DNA of 64,000 nucleotides from Cryptomeria japonica (taxonomy: Eukaryota > Streptophyta > Pinopsida > Cupressales > Cupressaceae): contig NC_081408.1 of the NCBI RefSeq assembly GCF_030272615.1, positions 619,752,476 to 619,816,475 of the forward strand. Direction: 5' to 3'. The translations under genes and the position numbers were made by a program. Each line of letters opens with the position of its first letter. The stretch's first letter is position 1. The notes below the pieces were generated by a model. It did no database searches. It worked only from the letters and a program-made list of their open reading frames with translations, and was not told the DNA's origin. Positions 1 through 9,245 of this stretch are shown here, one piece after another.

Positions 1-877
1 TCTTCTACCTACCACAAACCCTATTAGATCACATCAGATCTCCTATCCATTATTGACAACCTATAAAAAATCAAGCTTCACTGCCATTTCCATTCCTTAC
101 AGAACACTCTAACTATATTTGGCAAACACAGCTCTGCTTTTTGTCAATCACCATAAATAATCTAGATGTTTTCTTCACCAAATCTGATTTTCTACTCGAC
201 ATCCTGCATTGATCCTTAAATCACCAATCTCAATCTTATTTTGTCATTTTGCTTCAAGCCACAAACCTTTGTCATCATCCCCTTATGTAGGCTGCAATAA
301 ATTTCTTACCAATCACCGACTACTTTGATGATACACTGTTCACTCGCCTCTTGGAGACCACGTGGCATCTCAGACAACATCGAACTCAGCTCAGTCCATT
401 GTGTCAGTTTAGACTCTATCACCAAATAAAAACACAACCACTACTTCTCCTTATACTACCAGTCTTCTTACCCTACTGGTCTTTTGATCTAGACTGTTCT
501 ATGTTTTGTTGGTTGTATCATATAAGCCTGGTCATCAAACTTGCCTACCCAAAACATGTATCTAGGGTGAGTCATTGTGTCCATCTCTTCTGCACTTTCT
601 TGCATATCGGTAGCCATGTTTCTTGGTTGACACTTCTCCTACCTACATATCGGTAGTCTGTAGTCTTCAAATATCTCCAACTATTATGCATCAATCTCTT
701 CATGCATCCTGGTTGACTACACATCTCCTTTCTTATCGACGATCATGTTCCTTTCTATTTTCCCTTTCTTTCTTATCGATAGATAGTACTTCTATCTGCA
801 TGTTGGTAACATACCTTACTTACCTACCTGCATATTGGTTGACCATACCGGTTGTCATCAATGACAATACAATTCCA
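1..877. other. Unassigned AT-rich sequence, possibly part of an unidentified LTR
   Basis: No coding domain is recognisable here; the open frames are short and have no family motif. The last 35 bases contain the word TGTCATCAATGACA, which elsewhere in the window lies just inside the U3 end of minus-strand LTRs. This may therefore be the U3 part of an unidentified minus-strand LTR lying in A's 5' LTR. It does not resemble the matching portion of A's 3' LTR (16476-17540), so it is not simply A's own sequence. The call is weak. Confidence 0.3.
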
Positions 878-1025
878 ATAGGTGTTATGTGTGTTGTGCT
901 TTCATGATATATCTTTCATTGTGTTATGCTTCAGTATAAGGTTTATAATTGAAATAATTGTTGTTATTGTTAGTAAACTAATTCACACCCCCCTCTCAGT
1001 TTACTCCTGGTATCAGTGCACTCCA
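878..1025 (+). repeat. 3' end of element A 5' LTR
   Basis: This stretch matches the last 150 bases of the LTR at 16476-17693, including the GTGTTATGTGTGTTGT segment, the pyrimidine run before CTCAGTTTACT, and the terminal ..CACTCCA. It is immediately followed by a primer-binding site, which fixes it as a 5' LTR. The rest of the LTR is missing or replaced by the unassigned sequence at 1-877. Confidence 0.75.
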
Positions 1026-1030
1026 AAAAT

Positions 1031-1043
1031 TGGTATAAGAGCT
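1031..1043 (+). other. Primer-binding site of element A (initiator tRNA-Met type)
   Basis: TGGTATAAGAGCT differs by one base from the plant copia primer site TGGTATCAGAGC, complementary to the 3' end of initiator tRNA-Met. It lies 5 bases after the LTR end. A primer-like echo (TGGTATCAGTGC) sits inside the LTR end at 1008-1019. Confidence 0.75.
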
Positions 1044-1113
1044 AATAAATTCATCTTTTGGTCCAAATCATAAGCTCTAATCTGATATGATATGATCTGA
1101 TCTTTCTTTTGAT

Positions 1114-1326
1114 GCACACAAGAACTACAAAGTATATCAGATGGATGTTAAATGTGCATTTCTGAATGGAGATCTTGAAGATGAAGTTTACATTGAGCAA
1201 CCTGGTGGATTTTATCAATCATAAGACAAGGACATGGTTTGTAGATTAAATAAATCTTTATATGGACTAAAACAGGCCCCTGGAGCATGCTATGCTAGAT
1301 TGAATAAGTATCTTTCAAAGCTTAAA
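1114..1326 (+). pseudogene. Element A reverse transcriptase, first fragment
   Basis: The translation reads YKVYQMDVKCAFLNGDLEDE, then a stop, then [16 protein letters not shown], the middle part of a copia-type RVT_2 reverse transcriptase upstream of the catalytic F/YVDD box. The stop lies after the FYQS residues. The fragment ends at ..YLSKL, where the minus-strand LTR of element B begins, and the protein resumes at 13716 with GFSKG. The RT N-terminus was already lost in A's internal deletion. Confidence 0.8.
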
Positions 1327-1925
1327 TAATTTCTGCCAACTCCTTTACAAACAACTTCATCGACCTTAAATAAAAATCAACTAGGTCAATAGCACATCAA
1401 AAACCTAATTCTCATCATCAAGATTACAAACAAGTCAGTACAATCTTGACCATTAGAAATCATAACAATCTCTTCACATTAATCAAGAAAATTCCAACCG
1501 CTCCATGATCACCATTTAATCGGACTTGTAACTCCTCACGTGCTATGCATTTGATGCAATCTACTTTGCTCCTTTCCAAGAAAATCAAATGCATCAAATC
1601 GATCTGAACTTATCCTCATACAATGATCACACATGTCTCCATCATTACTGCTCAACATAAACTAACAAACTTGATCGGTTAGGGTTTACTAATTACATAA
1701 TATAGAAATGTTTAACCTTATACACCGGTTAAACTTACAAACTACCATATACCGGTTTACAACATCTTCTACAAGTTTTATCATAATGGTTACAATACAA
1801 TAGCAATAACAACAATAACATCAACAATATCATGAATACTATTCACCGGTTCAATTGACATCAATGACAACATATCATTAATGCAATCTATATGAAAAAT
1901 GCCAACAATCTAAAAATGGCATTAA
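1327..1925 (-). repeat. Truncated 3' LTR of element B
   Basis: The segment matches about 600 bases of the D solo LTR (14821-15453) and the reverse complement of C's LTRs, ending in TGCCAACA-like sequence beside the polypurine tract. About 840 bases of the U5 side are missing; the truncation is at the junction with A. The U3-terminal word TTGACATCAATGACAA is at 1855-1870. Confidence 0.8.
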
Positions 1926-1950
1926 TCTCCCCCTTTGGCATTGATGGCAA
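1926..1950 (-). other. Polypurine tract and flanking word of element B
   Basis: Plus-strand ATCTCCCCCTTTGGCATTG is, on the minus strand, a polypurine tract (AAAGGGGGAGAT) immediately upstream of the 3' LTR. It is preceded by the near-palindromic word at 1935-1950 that recurs in six other elements of the window. Confidence 0.8.
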
Positions 1951-2318
1951 TACAAATATCAACGCCTCTAATTTTCTCTTGTGATTAGTGAATAGGAATC
2001 TTGGTTTACATACCAAGTATTCACCATGCTCTGTTTGTCTTCATCCTATCACCGGTTCACCTAATCAAACACATAATTCTTCTCCCCAATCTTCTCCTCA
2101 ATCACATAATTCTTGTCCCCAATCTTCTCCTCAATCACATAATTCTTCTCCCCCTTTGACAACAATGCCAAATTGAAATTAAAATATGTAATATCAAAAT
2201 CTCACTGTGGATCAACAAACTGTAACTAGATGCTCCCCCTGTGGAATGCATCCAATCCTTCATCAATCCATGTAAAATTTTGCAAGTAGTTCAGGGACTG
2301 ATGCAATCAACATCATAT
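1951..2318 (-). other. 3' non-coding region of element B
   Basis: This lies between the RNase H stop and the polypurine tract and holds no convincing coding sequence. It contains a 33-bp tandem repeat (listed separately) that appears to derive from an upstream polypurine-like tract: the corresponding place in C (9041-9075) reads TGTCAAAGGGGGAGAAG. Confidence 0.6.
2070..2160. repeat. 33-bp tandem repeat, about 2.7 copies
   Basis: Two full units (2070-2102 and 2103-2135) differ at a single base, and a partial third follows from 2136. Each unit starts CACATAATTCTT and carries a CCCC run. The homologous site in C is not expanded, so the repeat arose in B after the two copies separated. There are no non-repeat spacers, so it is not CRISPR-like. 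Confidence 0.85.
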
Positions 2319-3431
2319 TCAATTGACTTCATGAAGAGGAACAACCCCCAAATGACTTCTAGGATACTCAAAAGTGGTCTTAGGGAGAGGTTTGGTAAAG
2401 ATATCTGCAAGCTGCTCCTGGGTAGAAACATGATCTAAGATAACATCTTTACTTTGAACTTTCTCCCTCAAAAAGTGATACTTCAATTCAATGTGCTTAG
2501 TCCTTGCATGCAAAACAAGATTCTTCAAAATATTAATTGCACTCGTATTATCACACAAAAATCTTGATAAGTTCTGAGATCTTCATCTTAAAACCTTCCA
2601 AAATGTGCCTCATCCAAATAGCTTGTGTGCAATTCATATAAGCTGCTACAAACTTAGCTTCACAAGTATATTGTGAAGTACAACTCTTCTTTTTACTACT
2701 CTGTGAGAATAGCGTTCCTCCTAGAAAGAATGCTCCATCGGTAGTACTTTTCCAGTCATCAATATTTCCTACCCAATCAACATCAGTGTATGCCTTCAAA
2801 TCAAATTTTCCTCCATATGGATACCATAACCCATAATCAACTGTACCTTTCAAATAACTAAAAATTCTCTTGGTTGCTATCAGATGTGCTTCCTTTGGAT
2901 TTTTCTGAAATCTAGCAGCTATACCAATTGCATGGGCAATATTCGGTTGATTGTGAATAAACATAGTGAAATTTTCCAATCATTGACCTGTATTCCTTCT
3001 CATCTAAAGACTTAGATGCATCTTCCTTGGACAATTTACAACCTGTATTCATTGGAGTTCCAATTGGTTTATAGTCACTCATGCCAAAAGTCTTCAAAAC
3101 TTCTTTCACATTCTTAGATTGAGTAATGAAAATACCATTCTTCATCTGTTGTATCTGCAAGCCTATGAATTTTTTTATTTCCCCTACTAATGACATCTCA
3201 AACTCATTCTTCATTTCATCTGCAAAACTATTACTCATGACATCATTACCTCCAAATATAATGTCATCAACAAATACTTCACTAACTAGTATTTTATCTC
3301 CTTCAGACTTGAGATAAATGTTGTTGTCATCATTGGTTCCTGCAAAGCCTATCTTCATTAGATGTGTATGAAGCCTTTCATACCATGCTCTGGGTGCCTG
3401 CTTTAATCCATACAAAGATTTATGCAGTTTG
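2319..3431 (-). pseudogene. Element B reverse transcriptase C-terminal part and RNase H
   Basis: From the C insertion site the minus strand reads [20 protein letters not shown], then EVFVDDIIFGGND (intact FVDD catalytic box), then the connection domain and RNase H with YTDVDW and CDNTSAIN. It ends TKPLPKTTFEYP..HEVN-stop, the usual copia Pol C-terminus. Frames shift near 2975 and 2555. In RNase H the usual AEAEY is altered to CEAKF, losing an acidic residue. An ATG upstream of this segment lies inside C's LTR, so the apparent N-terminus of that open frame is LTR read-through, not protein. Confidence 0.85.
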
Positions 3432-4869
3432 TGTTGGCATTTTGAGTTTGTTGGCATTTTGCATAGAGATTCCATTAATGATATGTTATCATTGATGTCA
3501 ATTGAACCAATAATGGTATTCATGTTATCGTTGATATTCTTGTTTTTTATATTTGCTAGTAACCAATAAGAAGAGCTTTGTGGAAGATGTTGTAAACCAG
3601 TATGTAAAGTTTGTGAGTTGAACTAGTGAACCAGTGTAAAGGGTTAAACCTTTCTATTTAATGTAATCGGTAAACACTATCAACTATTAAACCCTAACTG
3701 ATCAAGTTTGTTGGTTTATTATTTGATAAGTGGTAATGGTGGAGATACGTGTGATCATTGTATGAGGATATGTTCAAATTGTTTTGGTGCATTTGTTTTT
3801 TGTCTAGAGAAGGAGAAAAGTAGATTGCATCTAATGCACAACACGTGATGAGTTACAAAGTTCGATGAAGAGATGATCATGGAGCAGTTGGAATTTTCTT
3901 GAAGAATGTGAAGAGATTGTCATGATTTCTAATGGTCAATATTGTACCAACTTGTTTGTAATCTCGATGATGAGAATTAGGTTTTTGTTGTGTTACCAAC
4001 CTAATTGATTTGTATTTAAGGTCGATGAAGTTGTTTATAAAGGTTGTTGGCAAGATTGATAGAAACCTGTTGAGTGTGTAGTTGCCTAACCAGTGAATGG
4101 ATCTACACTTGAGTGAGGGAAGATTGAAGCTTAGAAGGATTTGATCAAGCAAATGTAGGGCTACTGAGACAGTTCAAGAAAACCTATTATTTTCTAACAA
4201 TTACAGCAGAAGTGAAATACCTTAACTGGGTAAGCTCTAACAAGCTTGGCTACTCATTAAATCCTCTTACAAGGTAGTCCATTAGCTTGGATTCCTAAAT
4301 CCTCTAGCGAGGTTACTCCTAACAGGGTATTGTGCTTTTCATCAAGGCATATTTGTAAATCCCTTAACTGGGTTATTCCTAACCAAAATTAGTTCTTTAT
4401 AGGACTTAATGTAAACCTTTAACAGGCTTGGCTCCTAACAAGGTGAAATTAAGAAGAGTTTAGATAGTTATACTTGCGAGTCTCATCTCATCGTGGTTTT
4501 TACCTATTTGGGTTTTCCACATATAAACATTTATGTCAAGTGGTGAATGCTTTTGTGGTTGTGATCTTATTTGTTGATTTGGTTAACTTCTAATAAGGCA
4601 TGTTAAGTAGAAGCATTGAGAGATGAATATGTTGAGTTATGATTAAGCATTGTTGATGTTTACAAGACTGAAGTTGTGTATTGTTAAATTTGTCATAACA
4701 GTTAAACTGGTTGATGTCAAGTATTCTTATGAATATTGATCTTAACTAAGATATGTTTACTTTGTTTGAATGAGTTAGAGTTCGAGAAATTTGTATGAGT
4801 TTTTCAATATATTGATTTACCCCCCCTCTTAGTTTTCTACCAGATACTTATTCTTTCATCATACCATCA
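3432..4869 (+). repeat. 5' LTR of element C
   Basis: The LTR is 1438 bp, starts TGTTGGCATT and ends ..CATACCATCA next to the primer site. It contains a U3 array of TAAC-centred motifs (about 4206-4450), the GTGG..CCAC palindrome (about 4493-4520) and a TATA-like box (4522-4527), then the CCCCCC pyrimidine run near 4821. It aligns throughout with the 3' LTR at 9246 and with solo LTR D. Confidence 0.92.
4493..4527 (+). promoter_or_regulatory. LTR palindrome and TATA-like box of C 5' LTR
   Basis: CGTGGTTTTTACC, a short T-rich loop, GGGTTTTCCAC and TATAAA follow one another. The same arrangement is in C's 3' LTR (TATAAA at 10329-10334), M (45158-45165) and D (minus strand, 14360-14365). It is the best candidate for the LTR core promoter; transcription start is not visible from sequence. 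Confidence 0.5.
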
Positions 4870-4883
4870 ATTGGTATCAGAGC
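4870..4883 (+). other. Primer-binding site of element C
   Basis: ATTGGTATCAGAGC follows directly after the LTR end and matches the plant initiator tRNA-Met primer site exactly. Confidence 0.9.
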
Positions 4884-4940
4884 ATCTTAGGTCCTTTTAA
4901 TCTAAAAGCCTAATAGCTTGAGGAAAAGATCTTGTAGATC

Positions 4941-5690
4941 ATGATGAAGAAAGAAGGTCTGAAGTTCAACAAAGATAACCATAGAATATGGAGTGACGGA
5001 ATGAAGATTTACATTAAGAGTCTTGGTAGTCAGTATTGGGATCATATAGGAACTAAGTATATTACACCTACTGGAATCCTGACTGATGATCAGAAGAAAG
5101 AACAATAAGAAAATCACCAGGCATTAGAAGCTATTATGAGTTCCATGTTTGATGTTGAATATGTAGATCTTCATGGTCTTGAAACTACATTTGAAGTATG
5201 GAAAAAACTTGAAGAGATTTATAGTGGTGATGAACATGTTAAGATTGCCAAAGAGAAGAGTTTAAGAGGAAAATTTGATGACAGGAGAATGTATGAAGGT
5301 GAGAATATCCAATAGTATGGTCAAATGATTAAAGATATAGTTGATGAGATAAAGAGTGCAGGAGAGAAAGTGGAAGATGCCATAGTAATTAGTAAGGTAC
5401 TGAGAACCCTTCTACCAGTCTATGCTATCCAAGTTGCAGCTATTCAGGAGCTGAAATCCATTGACAAGACAAAGGTAACTCTTGACTCTATTATTGGAAA
5501 ACTTACTACTTTTGAACTAAATGGCTATGATGGTAGTGTACAAAAATTAGAATATGCATTTAGATATTCTATCTCTAACCCATTTGTGAGAAGAAGTAGA
5601 GATACTGACCATAGCTATGAATCTAGATCCAGCAGAGATGCTGAAGATGAAGACAACTTAGTGGAACTTAAAGCATTGTTTGCAAAATGA
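4941..5690 (+). pseudogene. Element C Gag (UBN2-type), broken
   Basis: Starting at tandem ATG codons 57 bases after the primer site, this frame encodes a copia Gag capsid-like protein of about 250 residues with the family signature W-K-L-E..Y-G/S-G-D-E-H, LRGKFD and KVLRTLLPVYA. In-frame stops are at about 5106 and 5313, both where B or O has Gln (CAA/CAG to TAA/TAG). The frame ends in a TGA at 5688 that B shares at the same codon, directly before the knuckle and protease region. Gag packages the element's RNA into cytoplasmic particles in this family. Confidence 0.85.
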
Positions 5691-7338
5691 CTGCCTAGAG
5701 GCACTAATAAATATAGAGGTAAGCTACCTCTAAAATTTTTTGCATGTAACAAGATTGGTCATATAGCAGCAAATTTCCCTAATGGTGAAAATGAATACAA
5801 GAGAGGCAAATTTAAGAAGTAAAATGGTAAAGGCAAGAGAGATTGTCTTGTAGCTTTTGACAGTGGTATTACTGATGAAGAATATGATGATGATGCTAGT
5901 GAAGATATTGTGTTTGTAGCTATTAAGGAAGAAATATCAAATCAAAAGGCACTATTATCCAGAATGGATAACCCTGATGATTGGATCATTGATAGTGGTT
6001 GTTCACATCACATGACCAGTGATCGGAGCAAATTGCTTTCCCTGAAGGAATTTGATGGCGGTGTTGTCAAATTTGGCAATGACTCACCCTGTATGGTTAA
6101 AGGTAAGGGAGTTATTTGTCTTAATGGGAAGAGTCATGCTGATGATGTCTATTGGGTTGAAGGCCTAAAGAAAAATCTTTTAAGTGTGGCACAACTTAAT
6201 GACATAGGATACCCACTAGAGTTAGAAATGGAATGTGCAAAATCTTTGACAACAAAGGTGAATTGATTGCAACCAGAAAACAGACCAGAGGTAATCTATT
6301 TTATCTCAATTCTAAAGTTAGCAACTATTTGATTGCAAAAATAGATGATAGTTGGCTTTGGCATAGGATATTTTGTCATATAATTTTTTACAATATTGTT
6401 AAAGTAAGCAAGTCTAAGACAGTAAGAGGTCTGCCTCAACTAGATAAACCGGTTAATGCTCTTTGTAAAGAATGTGAGCTTAGAAAGATGACTTCTTCAA
6501 CTTTCAAGAGAAAGTCCTTCTCAGTAGAGAACTTGTTAGATTTGGTTCATACAGATCTATGTGGAGCAATAAGAATAAGAAGAATTCAAGGTGACAAATA
6601 CTTCATGATCTTCACTGATGATTGTTCAAGGATGATGTGGGTCACATTCTTGAAGGATAAGAATGTTTTGGTAAATTCAAGGTATTCAGAGCCTTAGATA
6701 AGAAAGAGAGTGGCAAAAAGATTAAATGTCTAAGAACAAATCAAGGTAGTGAATTCACTTCTATGGAATTCACTAAGTATTGTGATGATAATGGTATCAA
6801 GTGGCATCTTTGTGCACCAAGGACACCACAATAGAATGGTGTAGTAGAGAGAAACAATCGATCAATGGTTGAAGCTGCTAGGACTATGCTGATACAAGGA
6901 GGTGTAGTAGAAACATTTCAGAAAGAAGACATAAGTACAATTGTCTACAAAGTGAACCAAGTTCTGGTGAAAAGAGGTAAGGACAAGACCCCATATGAGT
7001 ACTGGTATGGGAGATCACCCAATGTTAGCTATTTTAAGATATTTGGAAGTAAATGTTTTATTAAAAGAGGTGATTACATAAGCAAGTTTGAAGCCAAGAG
7101 TTATGAAGGCATATTTCTTGGCTATTCCACCAAGAGTAAGGCCTATAAATGCTTCAACAACCAGACACAAAAAATTGTTGAGAGTGTTGATGTTCATGTA
7201 GATGAATGTCCTAAAGCTTTAGAAGGAACCAAATCTAAGAAGAAGGATGAAGATCCTTCCATTTTTCTTTTGGAACCTGAAACTGTTAGATTGGAAACTG
7301 GTAAAGCAAATCTTGATGTACTTGTTCAACCAAAATAA
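5691..7338 (+). pseudogene. Element C protease and integrase, broken
   Basis: In frame with gag: a degenerate knuckle FACNKIGHIAANF (terminal Cys residues lost), an acidic linker, then the aspartic protease site WIIDSGCSHHM (about 5980-6013). A GAG-pre-integrase/HHCC region follows from about 6345, then the integrase core: LVHTDLCG, FTDDCSRMMWV and NGVVERNN carry the DDE residues. A stop interrupts PQ-NGVV (Gln codon to TAG) and frames shift near 6235 and 6664. The C-terminal part ends SKAYKCFNNQ.. and an acidic tail. Confidence 0.85.
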
Positions 7339-8895
7339 ATAAATTCAAAGGAAGATGATAATAAAGAAGCCGAACCTCAAGAGAATGAACATGTTATTCC
7401 TAGGTATGTAAGACTAAATCACAGTCCCGAACAAATAATTTGAGATAAGGATATCAGTGTACTAACTAGAAGGAGAATAAGAGAGAACTCTTTTATGATC
7501 TGCACCTTTGAACATAGAAGTGCTAAGGAGGCATTTGGTGATGATCATTGGGTGAAAGATATGGAGGAGGAGTTGGATCTAATTGAGAAGAACAACACTT
7601 GGACCTTGGTACCTCGACCGGTAAATGAGAATGTTATAGGTTCTAAATGGGTGTTCAAAAACAAATTAAATGAAGATGGTGTTGTAGTTCGCAATAAGGA
7701 AAGATTAGTATGCAAAGGTTATGTGCAAGAAGAAGGAGAAGATTATGGAGAAAATTTTGCACTAGTGGCAAGACTGGAAGGTGTCAGAACATTACTTGCA
7801 TTTTCAGCTTATAAGAAGTTCAAGGTATACTAGATGGATGTTATGTCTACATTCTTGAATGGGATACTGGAAGAAGAGGTTATATAGAGCAGCCTGATGG
7901 TTATGGATTGACAAATAAGGAAGACCTGGTATGCAAATTTTATAAAGCTTTGTATGGATTAAAATAGGCACCCAGAGCATGGCATGAACAACTTCATACT
8001 CATCTGATGAAGATAGGCTTTGCTAGAACTAGTGAGGACAACAACATCTATCTCAAGTCTAAAGGAGATGAAATACTAGTTAGTGAAGTATTTGTAGATG
8101 ACTTTATATATGGATGTAATGATGACATGAGTAATTATTTTGCAGATGAAATGAAGAATGAATTTGAGATGTCATTAGTAGGGGAAATAAAAAAATTCAT
8201 AGGCTTACAAATATAGCAGATGAAGAATGGTATTTTCATTACTCAATCCAAGTATTTGAAAGAGGTTTTGAAGAATTTCGGTATGAGTGACTGTAAACCA
8301 GATGGAACCCCAATGGTTATAGGTTGTAAATTTTTCAAGGAAGACACATCTAAGTCTGTAGATGAAAAGGAATATAGGTCAATGATTGGCAAATTACACT
8401 ATGTTGTTCATAGTCGACCGGATATTTCCCATTCAATTGGTATTTTAGCTAGATTTTAGAAGAACCCAAAGGAGACACATCTGATGGAAACCAAGAGGAA
8501 GGATAGTTTCATGGAGTAGTAAAAAGTAGAGTTGCACTTCACAATCTACTGCTGAAGCTGAGTATGTAGCAGCTTATATTAATTGCACACAATCTATGTG
8601 GATGAGGCCCATTTTGGAAGGTTTGAAGATGGAAATATCAGAACCAATAAATATTTTGTGTGATAATACAAGTGCAATAAACATTTCTAAAAATCTTGTT
8701 TTGCACGCAAGGACTAAGCACATTGAATTAAAATATCACTTCTTGAGGGAAAAAGTTCAAAGTAAAGATGTTATCTCAGAGCATGTTTCTACCAAGGAGT
8801 AGCTTGCAGATATGTTTACCAAACATCTGCCTAAGACCACTTTTGAGTATCTTAGTAATCAATTGGGGGTTATCCCTCTTCATGAAGTTATTTGA
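7339..8895 (+). pseudogene. Element C reverse transcriptase and RNase H, broken
   Basis: RT begins near 7500 (HWVKDMEEELDLIEKNNTW, then VPRP..NVIGSKWVF) and continues through LARLVCKGY-like and YGLK-stop-APRAW to EVFVDDFIYG (catalytic FVDD intact, near 8091). Stops replace Gln at several sites and the frame shifts near 7880. In RNase H about 55-60 codons are missing at about 8494: TKR is joined to RIVSW, removing the first catalytic Asp segment. The end reads FTKHLPKTTFEYL..HEVI-stop at 8893-8895. Confidence 0.85.
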
Positions 8896-9245
8896 GCATG
8901 ATGCTAATTGCATCAGTCCCTGAACCACTTGCAGAATTTTACATGGATTGATGAAGAAGTGGATGTATTCCACAGGGGGTGCATCAAGTTGTAAAATGAT
9001 GTTGATGCATAGTGAGAGAAGAATTACATGTTTTACTTTAACTTTGGCATTATTGTCAAAGGGGGAGAAGAATTATGTGATTGAGAAGAAGGATTATGTG
9101 TCTGATTAGGTGAACTAGCGGTAGGCTGAAGACATACAGAGCAAGGTGAATACTTGGTAATGTAAACCAAGATTCCTATTCACCAATCTCAATAGAAATC
9201 AAAAGCGTTGATATTTGTATTTCCATCAATGCTAAAGGGGGATAT
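8896..9245 (+). other. Element C 3' non-coding region with two polypurine tracts
   Basis: No coding sequence is seen. The true polypurine tract (TAAAGGGGGATAT, 9233-9245) abuts the 3' LTR and is preceded by TTCCATCAATGCTAAAG. A second polypurine tract (AAAGGGGGAGAAG) near 9057, preceded by TTGGCATTATTGTCAA, lies about 180 bases upstream. Repeated polypurine tracts before the 3' LTR are a described feature of sireviruses. Confidence 0.7.

Noticed and set aside
351-1073. Three small plus-strand frames
   Set aside because: No family motif, no codon-level support, and partly inside LTR sequence.
2070-2160. Possible CRISPR-like array
   Set aside because: Head-to-tail 33-bp tandem repeat without spacers in a plant retrotransposon 3' region.
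2912-3523. Apparent 203-codon protein starting MNTIIGSIDINDN and continuing into reverse transcriptase
   Set aside because: Its first part lies in the LTR of element C and only from about 3431 downward is it B's RT; the fusion is created by the insertion.
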